From the NCBI GenBank assembly GCA_964462135.1, contig CAYWWK010000035.1, positions 1 to 18,304 of the forward strand: a stretch of DNA of 18,304 bases. The letters are read 5' to 3'. Position numbers and translations under genes: made by a program. The stretch comes from MGBC163016 sp964462135. GTDB taxonomy: Bacteria > Actinomycetota > Coriobacteriia > Coriobacteriales > Eggerthellaceae. Of the stretch, positions 1-6,438 are shown piece after piece (within the stretch, counting starts at the first letter, position 1; the number at the start of each line of letters is the position of its first letter). The notes beneath the pieces are model-generated. The model saw only the letters and a list, made by a program, of their open reading frames with translations, was not told the DNA's origin and ran no database searches.

Positions 1-45
1 CAGGAAATCGCTAGGCTTGGTCGCTTAGCGTCTCCAGTGATTGGG

Positions 46-165
46 GCGCACCCCCGGCTAAAGCCTGCGCTACAAGCCTTCGCTACGGTCAACCTGCCAC
101 ATTATGCATGGGGCAAGCTCGGATCAACCCCTACGGCTCCGGGAGACGGCTTACGCTACAAGGAC
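46..165. repeat. Palindromic intergenic repeat cluster R1
   Basis: Positions 46-98 read, on the minus strand, as the common unit of this window: the boundary motif GCAGGTTGACCGTAGCG, then GAAGGCTTGTAGCGCAGGCT and a short hairpin. The hairpin is degraded here: GGC-TAAA-GCC survives at 56-65, but the outer left arm is replaced by a C-run. Positions 117-143 resemble the GCTCGGATCGACCCCTAC block of the cluster near 10047-10075. The cluster lies beyond the stop codon of mscL, at a transcription-unit end. I see no gene and no T-tract terminator in 1-174. Confidence 0.7.
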
Positions 166-174
166 GACCTATGG

Positions 175-639
175 TTATTCCGCTTGCAGGGTGGGCTCTG
201 CGGGTTCAGGCAGATCAGCGGCGCAATGGTAGCAGCGTGTGGCCCCCACGTTCACTTCTTCCAGACAGAAGGGGCACACAGGCGCGCTCTCCACGATTTC
301 CGTGCCATCCTCTTTATGGATAACGGAAAGCCCTTTCATCTTGTTGAATGCCTTCACGATGAAGAAGACGCACACCGCGATGATCAGGAAATTGATGATG
401 GCGCTGATGAACGCACCGAAATCGATGCTTTGCGTGTCGGTCACCGGAATGGCAAGTCCTCCCACGTTCGTGCCGTTGCCACCGGTGATCAAGGTGATGA
501 ACGGGTTGATGATATTGTCAACAAGAGAGGTGACGATGGCCGTGAATGCTGCACCGATGATGATGCCCACCGCCATATCCATCACATTGCCTCGATTGAT
601 GAATTCCTTGAATTCCTCAACAAGCCCTTTGCCGCGCAT
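175..639 (-). CDS. mscL: Large-conductance mechanosensitive channel MscL with C-terminal zinc ribbon
   Basis: Encodes a 154-residue inner-membrane pressure-release channel that opens at high membrane tension during osmotic downshock. The N-terminus (MRGKGLVEEFKEFINRGNVM) is the amphipathic S1 helix typical of MscL. It is followed by TM1 (about 21-45, with the family-type DMAVGIIIGAAFTAIV stretch) and TM2 (about 75-98). A C-terminal tail carries two Cys pairs (C122/C125 and C136/C139), which look like a small zinc ribbon in place of the simple helix of the E. coli protein. The reading frame stays open upstream to 801, but the start at 639 is chosen because AAAGGAGG lies 5 bases before it and the family N-terminus begins there. 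It lies about 100 bases downstream of the histidine kinase gene on the same strand. The leader has an inverted repeat (661-668/693-700). Family assignment is near certain; the zinc-binding role is inferred. Confidence 0.95.
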   Translation of the reverse strand: MRGKGLVEEFKEFINRGNVMDMAVGIIIGAAFTAIVTSLVDNIINPFITLITGGNGTNVGGLAIPVTDTQSIDFGAFISAIINFLIIAVCVFFIVKAFNKMKGLSVIHKEDGTEIVESAPVCPFCLEEVNVGATRCYHCAADLPEPAEPTLQAE

Positions 640-660
640 GGTGCCTCCTTTTATCGATGC

Positions 661-700
661 TTGCAACGTGTCCGGTCCGACCTTGTCAGAGCCGTTGCAA
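661..700 (-). other. Inverted repeat in the mscL leader
   Basis: TTGCAACG at 661-668 and CGTTGCAA at 693-700 form a perfect 8-bp stem enclosing a smaller GGTC-G-GACC hairpin. It lies between the kinase stop codon (740) and the mscL ribosome site. No T-tract follows on either strand, so it is not a normal intrinsic terminator. It could be an RNA structure or operator in the mscL leader, or chance. Confidence 0.35.
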
Positions 701-739
701 AAACCGTGTAGGAAGCTATGACGGGTTGCCCTGAGAAGA

Positions 740-2296
740 TCAGTCTTCGTACAAGGGAAGTTTGACGATAAAGGTGACCCCCGTGCTTGCCGATGAATCA
801 ACTGTTATTTCACCGTTGTGTTCATGGGCAATCTGTTGCCCAATGGCAAGCCCCAGCCCATAACCACCTTTGCCGCCGGTGCGTGCCTTGTCGGCTCGAT
901 AGAATCGGTCGAAGAGGTGCTCCTGCTCTTCTGGTGGGATGGGTTGGCCCGTATTGTGCACCCGAAGGCAGGCTTCATCTTCAAGCATCGTCTTGGATGG
1001 CTGCACGTTCAGCGTCACATCGACCTGGCCGTTCTCATCAACGTATTTGCAGGCATTGTCAACCAACGTGGCCACCATGCGTCCGAGTCGTTCGGCATCT
1101 CCCATGACTTGGATGCCCTCTTGGATGTTGCTTTCGATAAGCACCCCGTGCTCGAAGGCGACTGATTCAAACTGAAGCACCTCTCCTTCGACAAGATCGC
1201 TGAGATCCACCGGCTTGAGCAGCTCCTGCGCCTTCGCGGCTTCAATCTTGTGATCCTTCGGACGAGCCAGACTGAGCATGTCGTTCACGAGAAGCTGCAT
1301 GCGCCGGGCTTCCGTTTCGGTGCTTTCCACCCACTGCATCTGCTCTGCCACCGTGGCAGAAGCGTCGGATCGAAGGATGGACAGGTTTGCCAGAATGACC
1401 GTGAGCGGTGTTTTCAGTTCGTGGGACGCGTCGGCAGTGAATTGCTGCTGCTGGCGAATGCTGCGTACGACGGGGCGAAGCGCCCAATTGGAGAACACGA
1501 GGTTGATCAGGAAGAACACGACGAGGGCGATGAGGCCTACGATGGTCAGCAACCCAGCAAGCGTGCGCCACCCATGCGTGCTTGAGGCATCGGCATAGGC
1601 AACGAACCAGCCTCCATCGGTGGGAACCTTCTCGTATCGCAGGTCATAGCGGGGAAGATAGCCTTGGCTGCTGCCGCTCTCGAGCACTTCGGCATCAGCC
1701 CGCAGCAGGATGTTCTCAGGAAGCGTGGCGGTAGTATAGGCAGGCATCGAGGTATAGATGCCGCTTTCCTCCACTTTGAAAACGGCCGTCAGGATGCTCG
1801 CCCCTGAATCTGCGCTTCCGATGGTGGGAGGAGCAGCCGTGTTGCCCGTGCCGATGAGATTGTTGTTGGGCGTCTCAACCGATTGCCCATCGGCGGCATC
1901 GGCATCGGATAGAACGGCATCACTGTCTTTGGCGCTCATAACCGAATCGTCTGCCTTCTCCACGTTCGTTTGAGCGTTTTCTTTCGTTTCGATGCCGGAT
2001 TCGCTGCGAGAAGAAGAGGGGGAGGAGATCTCGGTTTCCAGAAGTGAGATATCCGCCTTGTCAACAGCCGTACGCTCCAAGCGCTGCACGCCTTGGACCT
2101 GCGGTGCCTGCGTCTGTGCAGTGGCGGAAACCACACGACTCAGCACATAGGAAAGATGCGTGTTCACGGTATTCACGCTGGCCGTATAGTCAAGTACGCA
2201 TACCGTGCCGAAGGTGATGAGCAATATCAGCAGGGCAAGCCCCATGTTGATGGCGATGAATTTGACGCGAAGGCGCTTGATGACACCCTGTTCCAT
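740..2296 (-). CDS. Membrane sensor histidine kinase of a two-component system
   Basis: A 518-residue sensor kinase that autophosphorylates on His and passes the phosphate to the adjacent OmpR-family regulator. TM1 is at about 13-36, then an extracytoplasmic region at 37-244, TM2 at about 246-270, a HisKA dimerisation domain with the H-box SHELKTP (H292), and an HATPase_c domain with N-box DNACKY (N414), G1 box HNTGQPIP (447-454) and G2 GGYGLGLAI (477-485). Residues about 82-165 of the sensor part are low-complexity, rich in Ser, Asp, Glu and Ala, and match no sensor fold I recognise. The ATG lies 7 bases after the regulator stop codon, so the two genes are surely cotranscribed. The signal sensed cannot be read from the sequence. 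The pair resembles generic CusS/BaeS-type kinases more than the PhoR phosphate sensor, so no gene symbol is given. Confidence 0.95.
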   Translation of the reverse strand: MEQGVIKRLRVKFIAINMGLALLILLITFGTVCVLDYTASVNTVNTHLSYVLSRVVSATAQTQAPQVQGVQRLERTAVDKADISLLETEISSPSSSRSESGIETKENAQTNVEKADDSVMSAKDSDAVLSDADAADGQSVETPNNNLIGTGNTAAPPTIGSADSGASILTAVFKVEESGIYTSMPAYTTATLPENILLRADAEVLESGSSQGYLPRYDLRYEKVPTDGGWFVAYADASSTHGWRTLAGLLTIVGLIALVVFFLINLVFSNWALRPVVRSIRQQQQFTADASHELKTPLTVILANLSILRSDASATVAEQMQWVESTETEARRMQLLVNDMLSLARPKDHKIEAAKAQELLKPVDLSDLVEGEVLQFESVAFEHGVLIESNIQEGIQVMGDAERLGRMVATLVDNACKYVDENGQVDVTLNVQPSKTMLEDEACLRVHNTGQPIPPEEQEHLFDRFYRADKARTGGKGGYGLGLAIGQQIAHEHNGEITVDSSASTGVTFIVKLPLYED

Positions 2297-2303
2297 AGAA
2301 CGA

Positions 2304-2972
2304 TCAGGCCTCTAACTTGTAGCCAGCGCGACGAATGGTTTCTATCTTGCATGTGCTGCCCACATGCTTGAGTTTCTTGCGCAAGAATGAGATGTATGCC
2401 TCAACATTGTTGTCCCCCGCACTGGAAGTCATGCCCCATGCCTTCTGGATGAGCGTGTCCTTCGACACGATGGCGCCAGGCTGGCTCATGAGGATCTTCA
2501 GAATGGAAAACTCCTTGAAGCTGAGCTGCAGCGACTTGTCCCTGCAGCTCAATTCGTAATTCTCAAGGCTCAAAGTGAGATCGCCCACCTTGAGGCTTTC
2601 GAACTGCACCTCACCCTGCCGGCGCGAGAGAGCTCGCAGGTGGGCCATCAACTCAGCCGGCGAAAACGGTTTCGTCATGTAGTCGTCGGCCCCTGCATCA
2701 AGACCCGTGATCTTGTCGCCAACCGCGTCACGGGCGGTCAAGAGCAGAATGGGTGTTGAGATGTTGGCGCGGCGAATCTGACGGGTGGCTTCGAAACCAT
2801 CCATCTTCGGCATCATGACATCCATGACGATCACGTCGTAGGATTCGACGGTCGCGTAATCCAAAGCCGCTTGGCCATCCTCGACTTTGTCAATATCGTA
2901 ACCGTTGTCTACAAGGATCTTTTCAAGTGCCGCAGCAAGCCGTTCATCGTCTTCAGCAATGAGAACATGCAT
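2304..2972 (-). CDS. OmpR/PhoB-family response regulator
   Basis: A 222-residue DNA-binding regulator. The receiver domain occupies about 1-115, with acidic pocket residues E7/D8/D9, phosphoacceptor D51 (in VMDVMMP), T79 and K101 (MTKPF). A C-terminal winged-helix domain at about 125-222 ends in the typical IETIRRAGYKLEA. The start at 2972 is preferred over an in-frame ATG seven codons upstream, because GAGGAGG lies 6 bases before it and the protein then begins directly with the first receiver strand (HVLIAEDD). It is the first gene of a regulator-kinase operon. An 11-bp direct repeat at 3033-3054, about 60 bases upstream, has the spacing expected for an OmpR-type dimer, so autoregulation is likely. 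The regulon is not deducible here. Confidence 0.96.
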   Translation of the reverse strand: MHVLIAEDDERLAAALEKILVDNGYDIDKVEDGQAALDYATVESYDVIVMDVMMPKMDGFEATRQIRRANISTPILLLTARDAVGDKITGLDAGADDYMTKPFSPAELMAHLRALSRRQGEVQFESLKVGDLTLSLENYELSCRDKSLQLSFKEFSILKILMSQPGAIVSKDTLIQKAWGMTSSAGDNNVEAYISFLRKKLKHVGSTCKIETIRRAGYKLEA

Positions 2973-2995
2973 GGTGTTCCTCCTCGGTTTCAATC

Positions 2996-3024
2996 ATTTT
3001 ACCGCCGGAGGATGCAGGAGGTAA
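2996..3024 (-). promoter_or_regulatory. Candidate promoter of the response regulator operon
   Basis: On the minus strand TAAAAT (3001-2996) can serve as a -10 box, and TTACCT (3024-3019) lies 17 bases upstream at the -35 position but matches consensus poorly. A weak -35 next to the 11-bp direct repeats at 3033-3054 fits an activator-dependent promoter. This is inference from spacing only. Confidence 0.4.
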
Positions 3025-3032
3025 GGGGAGCT

Positions 3033-3054
3033 ACCTGAAACCAACCTGAAAACA
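3033..3054 (-). promoter_or_regulatory. 11-bp direct repeat, candidate OmpR-type operator
   Basis: On the plus strand ACCTGAAACCA (3033-3043) is followed immediately by ACCTGAAAACA (3044-3054), matching at 10 of 11 positions. A third, inverted copy of the core (TTTCAGG, 3064-3070) sits inside the palindrome GTTTC-AG-GAAAC (3063-3074). Tandem half-sites with an 11-bp period are the usual binding site of OmpR/PhoB-family dimers, and the site lies just upstream of such a regulator's promoter. That the encoded regulator binds here is inference. Confidence 0.55.
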
Positions 3055-3202
3055 CAAACCTTGTTTCAGGAAACTTTAAGGTAGCAAGCGTATATTGCAT
3101 GACAGTGTTTCCCAGCACTAGCGTGGCGCGAAGCTCATCAGGAAACTGACAAGTTCGGGTCACGCAGTTTGACAACCGAATCCGGGTGAATCTTAACAAC
3201 CA

Positions 3203-3315
3203 CGTCAGCCTGACCAACTGACACGCCGGTCTGACCAGCCGGCAAAAGATTCCAACCAACTCACCCAGATGTTCGAAGGCGCCGTGGACCTACCTCCTCC
3301 CGGCGCCTCTTTTTT
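3203..3315 (+). ncRNA. Candidate small RNA with C-rich regions
   Basis: The gene-free stretch 2973-3539 contains a plus-strand intrinsic terminator (3277-3315) although no plus-strand gene lies upstream. A perfect TTGACA (3169-3174) could be its -35 box, with a poor -10 (TCTTAA, 3191-3196), giving a transcript of roughly 110 nt. It would hold a GCCGG/CCGGC hairpin, then an unpaired A/C-rich stretch with CCAACCAACTCACCC, then the terminator hairpin, whose loop contains CCTACCTCCTCC, complementary to Shine-Dalgarno sequences. C-rich loops are known in actinobacterial regulatory RNAs such as 6C, but I do not recognise this one as a described family. The 5' end is approximate. Confidence 0.35.
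3277..3315 (+). terminator. Rho-independent terminator on the plus strand
   Basis: AGGCGCCG (3277-3284) pairs perfectly with CGGCGCCT (3301-3308) across a 16-base loop, followed by a run of six T (3310-3315). Orientation is plus strand only, because the other side has no T-run on the minus strand. Both flanking protein genes are on the minus strand, so it does not terminate either of them. Confidence 0.7.
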
Positions 3316-3344
3316 GCGAAGAGTCTTTTCTGGCTTGCGCGAGC

Positions 3345-3468
3345 AGTTTGTAGCGCGGGTTTGATGCACAGGCTTGTAGCGCAGGTTTGCAGGGCAGGCT
3401 TCAGCCTGCGATTGCTGGCAACCCCCCCCGGGGACGAAGGCTGAAGCCTTCGCTACGATCAACCTGTC
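3345..3468. repeat. Palindromic intergenic repeat cluster R2
   Basis: Contains TGTAGCGCAGG twice (around 3348-3357 with one change, and 3375-3385), the hairpin GCAGGCT-TC-AGCCTGC (3394-3409), a C8/G4 run (3422-3433), and a second perfect hairpin CGAAGGCT-GA-AGCCTTCG (3435-3452). It ends with the boundary motif in inverted orientation, CGCTACGATCAACCTGTCA (3451-3469). It lies beyond the 3' end of rlmH. Confidence 0.75.
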
Positions 3469-3508
3469 ATTTAAGTGTGGGCAATGGGGGCTGTTGTCTT
3501 CCGTCTTT

Positions 3509-3540
3509 GTGTGTCAGAAACCCCGTCCCCTCTGACACAC
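3509..3540. repeat. Perfect 10-bp hairpin at the rlmH stop codon
   Basis: GTGTGTCAGA (3509-3518) and TCTGACACAC (3531-3540) form a perfect stem around the loop AACCCCGTCCCC; the last base of the stem is the last base of the rlmH stop codon. No T-run follows on the minus strand, so it is not a classical terminator. It may still protect the mRNA 3' end, or be a REP-type element unrelated in sequence to the GTAGCG family. Confidence 0.6.
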
Positions 3541-4028
3541 TACTTGTGGTAGGGTTCCCCACGTTGGATCTTGAAGGCACGATAGAGCTGCTCCAGAAGA
3601 ACAACCCGTGCCAAGTTGTGAGGCAGCGTGATGCGCCCGAGGGACCACCGCAGATCAGCCCGCTTGCGCACCTCTTCAGAAACGCCGCATGATCCCCCGA
3701 TGATGAAGGCAACGTCATTCACGCCTTCGAAGGGAAGGTTTTCCAACGCATCGGCAATGCCGGGGCTGGTCACTTCCTTCCCGCCGATATCCAACAGGAT
3801 GACATGCTCCCGAGTTCCCCGTTCCTGCGACCGCAGAGCCTGCAGCACTGCTTCTCCTTCGCGAAGCACCGCTTGGGTTTCTCCACCTGCTCGCGCTGGA
3901 TCAACGTCAGGCAATTCCACGACATTGACTGCGGCATAACTCGAGAGGCGCTTCAGGTACTCGGCGCAGGCATCTCGCCAGAACCGCTCTTTGAGTTGGC
4001 CGATGGCAATCACGCGAAGATGCAGCAT
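3540..4028 (-). CDS. rlmH: 23S rRNA (pseudouridine1915-N3)-methyltransferase RlmH
   Basis: A 162-residue SPOUT-class methyltransferase that methylates pseudouridine 1915 in helix 69 of 23S rRNA, using S-adenosylmethionine, on the assembled 70S ribosome. The sequence begins with the family-type HLRVIAIGQLKERFW and has the cofactor-knot region (LLDIGGKEV, then FIIGGSCGVSEEVRKRA). It ends with the signature LPHNLARVVLLEQLYRAFKIQRGEPYHK segment. Length is close to the usual 155-160. AGGAG lies 6 bases before the ATG. The start is 9 bases after the murT-gatD stop codon, so it is very likely cotranscribed with that gene. The pairing with a cell-wall gene gives no functional link; rlmH is often found next to unrelated housekeeping genes. 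Confidence 0.97.
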   Translation of the reverse strand: MLHLRVIAIGQLKERFWRDACAEYLKRLSSYAAVNVVELPDVDPARAGGETQAVLREGEAVLQALRSQERGTREHVILLDIGGKEVTSPGIADALENLPFEGVNDVAFIIGGSCGVSEEVRKRADLRWSLGRITLPHNLARVVLLEQLYRAFKIQRGEPYHK

Positions 4029-4037
4029 GGATGACTC

Positions 4038-6329
4038 CTAGCGGATGATGCGCTTCGCCATGAAGCTGTTGGCGGCCTCTTCGACAGCATCATCCAAAGG
4101 AACCAAGTCCGCCGCTTCGCACCCTGTTCGGGCAGACCAACGTTCCAAAGCCCGTTCGAGTAGCCAATCAGCCACCTGAGGGTTTTTCGAAAGCAGCGGG
4201 CCATGCAGGTATGTACCCACCACGTTTCGATATCGGATGCCGTCTGCAGACTGATCGTGGGCCACCTCATCGGTGTTTCCATGGCCGGTATGCGAAATGA
4301 CCGTGCCGAAAGGGTGCGCGTCTGCATCCAGGACGGTACGCCCCGCATGGTTCTCATACCCGATCACGGGCAGCGTGGCCAGCGGGGATGTCAAGGCGAT
4401 ATTGTCCACGAGCCGATCAGCCGACGTTCCCGGACGTCGCGTTTCCATGGGAAGGATGCCAAGACCGGGTACCTCCTTGCCATCCAGCAACCATGTGCGG
4501 CCAAGCATCTGGAATCCGCCGCAGATAGCCAGCACCGGGCCGCCTTCTTCCACATAGGCAGCCAGATCGTCGCGAACACCCGCGAGCACTTCGCTGGCCA
4601 GACGCTGTTCACGGTCTGGCGAGCCGCCGATGAACACGAGATCAGCTTCTTCAAAGCGAACCTTGTCTCCGAATCGGACCTCCTGCACCTCAACCGGAAT
4701 GCCTCGCCACCGAAGACGATTCGCCAAGATGCGCACGTTGCCCCCATCACCGTAGAGGTTGAGCAGATCAGGAAGAACGTGAATGATGCGCAGAGGCGCA
4801 CCTTTGTTGGCGCACTCCTGTTCCTTGAGCGTGTTGACCTCCAGTTCTGCATGCGTGCCTGGATGTGTTGGCAAACCGGCACCTGCGGTGGCTGACAGTG
4901 AGGCTACCCCCTCGTCATCTGCTTCGGCGCCTGACCCTTCGCCATCCAACTCCTTGTTGCCTTCGCCCCCCAACCGATCCAAGGCATCATGCACCGGAGG
5001 AAGCGCCGTGTAGTTCGCGATGGCATACACGGACGCATTCTCAGATATGGCAGGAAGGTCCTGGATGCGCGCGAACACCTCTTCTATCCCATCGGTCAAC
5101 TCGGCATGGACGCCAGCGTGCTTCAAGCGCACCTGCACGTCGTTTTTGCGCGAACCTCCCGCGAATACCGCTTGGATGTTGGGTTGCGACAGCAGTTCTT
5201 CGAAGTCAATGTCCCAGATCCATGAGATGTCGTGCCCGTCCACATCGCGATCGTTGATGAAGAAGGCCACCACGCGAGGGCCCTCATCGGTGCCCACGAT
5301 GCGCAGGTTCTGATTGAAGCCGGTCGGGTTCTTCGCTAGGTTCAGTAGCACCCGCCGTCCATTCACAACGTATTCCTGCAAACGCCCGTTCTTCGGGTTG
5401 AACGCATCGATGGCCGCTTGTATCACTTTCGGCTGGCAACCAGCCAAGGTGGCAGCGGCGAATACGGCAAGCAGGTTGTAGACCATATAGGTGCCCGAAA
5501 GCTTGGCTGTCAGATGACAATACCCCCGGCCCCTGTCATCAATGTCGAAGTCGAGGCCGTGCGAATGTAAATGAACGTTTACAGCTGCAACGTCGAGCGA
5601 AGGCCGCGTGAACCCACACTGCGGACAGGTGTAGGCACCCAGTTGGCCATATTGACGGTATTCGTAGCGAAGCATCGTGGAACAGGCCTGACACATGGTG
5701 GCATCCGTCACCACGTTCTGTTCCAGATTCATGCATTCCTTTACGCCGAACGATATGGAAGCGGGGGAATTGGATCGGGAGGGGGCAGAGGCAACACGAC
5801 GCGCAATGGTTTCGCACAAGGGGTCATCCGCATTGTAGACGAGCGTGGTCTTCGGCGAGGCCTCCAATCCCGCCACGATGGCATCTTGGATGCGGTCTAT
5901 CTCTCCGCAACGATCCAGCTGGTCGCGGAAGAGGTTCAAGAGGACCAGATAGGTAGGGCGCAGGTCAGGAAGCACTTTCGCCGACCACAGCTCATCACAT
6001 TCGATGACGCCCCAATCGGCACCAGAGGTGTGCAGCAGCGCCGAGGCCACACCGCTTTTGAGATTGGCACCCGTCCGATTGCAGACAACACTGAGACCCG
6101 CTCGTTCCAGCACATCGGCAATGAGGTTGGTTACGGTGGTCTTTCCGTTCGTGCCCACCACCACGATGGCACCATCATGGATGCGCGTGCGCAATTCGCA
6201 GATCAGCTGGGGGTCTATCTTCAGGCCGACGATCCCAGGCAGGTTCGCAGCCGGCCTGCGCGCGATATGGCGAAGCCCCCATGTAAGAACGGCACTTGCC
6301 GCCTGAGCAACCTGCGCTCGAACGCCCAT
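4038..6329 (-). CDS. murT-gatD: Fused lipid II isoglutaminyl synthase MurT-GatD
   Basis: A single 763-residue protein that should amidate the D-glutamate of lipid II to D-isoglutamine, using glutamine and ATP at the cytoplasmic membrane face. Residues 1-455 are MurT: a Mur-ligase P-loop VVGTNGKTT (57-65), a four-Cys zinc ribbon inserted in the central domain (C213/C216 and C235/C238), the NPKNGRLQEY segment, and the C-terminal FINDRDVDGHDISWIWD motif (358-373) containing the conserved MurT Asp. Residues 512-750 are GatD, a class I amidotransferase with nucleophile C603 (AICGGFQMLG) and catalytic H709 (TYLHGPLLSKNP). A low-complexity Gly/Glu/Ser linker (about 454-510) joins them. In Staphylococcus and Streptococcus these are separate subunits from adjacent genes. 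GGAGG lies 5 bases before the ATG. It is transcribed ahead of rlmH, from a promoter facing away from the permease gene. Confidence 0.95.
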   Translation of the reverse strand: MGVRAQVAQAASAVLTWGLRHIARRPAANLPGIVGLKIDPQLICELRTRIHDGAIVVVGTNGKTTVTNLIADVLERAGLSVVCNRTGANLKSGVASALLHTSGADWGVIECDELWSAKVLPDLRPTYLVLLNLFRDQLDRCGEIDRIQDAIVAGLEASPKTTLVYNADDPLCETIARRVASAPSRSNSPASISFGVKECMNLEQNVVTDATMCQACSTMLRYEYRQYGQLGAYTCPQCGFTRPSLDVAAVNVHLHSHGLDFDIDDRGRGYCHLTAKLSGTYMVYNLLAVFAAATLAGCQPKVIQAAIDAFNPKNGRLQEYVVNGRRVLLNLAKNPTGFNQNLRIVGTDEGPRVVAFFINDRDVDGHDISWIWDIDFEELLSQPNIQAVFAGGSRKNDVQVRLKHAGVHAELTDGIEEVFARIQDLPAISENASVYAIANYTALPPVHDALDRLGGEGNKELDGEGSGAEADDEGVASLSATAGAGLPTHPGTHAELEVNTLKEQECANKGAPLRIIHVLPDLLNLYGDGGNVRILANRLRWRGIPVEVQEVRFGDKVRFEEADLVFIGGSPDREQRLASEVLAGVRDDLAAYVEEGGPVLAICGGFQMLGRTWLLDGKEVPGLGILPMETRRPGTSADRLVDNIALTSPLATLPVIGYENHAGRTVLDADAHPFGTVISHTGHGNTDEVAHDQSADGIRYRNVVGTYLHGPLLSKNPQVADWLLERALERWSARTGCEAADLVPLDDAVEEAANSFMAKRIIR

Positions 6330-6381
6330 CGTGACCTCCGCATCCCTTCACAGTGCCACTGCCGTGACAAATCGGATTTCC

Positions 6382-6410
6382 TTACTGACAAGTATACAGT
6401 CCGCTAGAAT
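6382..6410 (+). promoter_or_regulatory. Candidate promoter of the permease gene
   Basis: TAGAAT (6405-6410) is a good -10 box. The -35 is weak: TTACTG (6382-6387) at 17 bases, or CTGACA (6385-6390) at only 14. The start point would be near 6417, leaving about 22 bases of leader, which includes AAGGAG at 6428-6433. This argues that the in-frame ATG at 6409, which overlaps the -10 box, is not the start codon. Confidence 0.5.
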
Positions 6411-6420
6411 GAGTCATCAA
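6391..6420 (-). promoter_or_regulatory. Candidate promoter of murT-gatD and rlmH
   Basis: On the minus strand TTGATG (6420-6415) and TATACT (6396-6391) are 18 bases apart and match the -35 (4 of 6) and -10 (5 of 6) consensus. Transcription would start near 6384, giving a leader of about 55 bases. It overlaps the opposite-strand promoter at 6382-6410 almost completely. Confidence 0.55.
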
Positions 6421-6438
6421 ACGGAGCAAGGAGCGTTC

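Noticed and set aside
2999..3259. An 86-codon minus-strand frame upstream of the response regulator, with a GGGAGGAGG stretch near 3292-3300
   Set aside because: It would need a TTG start, the purine-rich stretch is too far away (over 30 bases) and lies in the terminator loop, the product looks random, and it covers the promoter and direct repeats.
3422..3433. C8G4 run as a phase-variation tract
   Set aside because: It lies in non-coding repeat sequence with no gene start or reading frame that slippage could switch.
5571..6407. Long plus-strand open frame (278 codons) opposite murT-gatD
   Set aside because: It lies entirely antisense to a clear MurT-GatD coding frame, its product has no recognisable domain, and it has no ribosome site. 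Long antisense frames are common in GC-rich genes.
6331..6438. Upstream ATG codons (6331, 6409) as starts of the permease
   Set aside because: Neither has a ribosome site, and 6409 lies within the -10 box. The GTG at 6439 has AAGGAG at ideal spacing, and the family N-terminus begins there.
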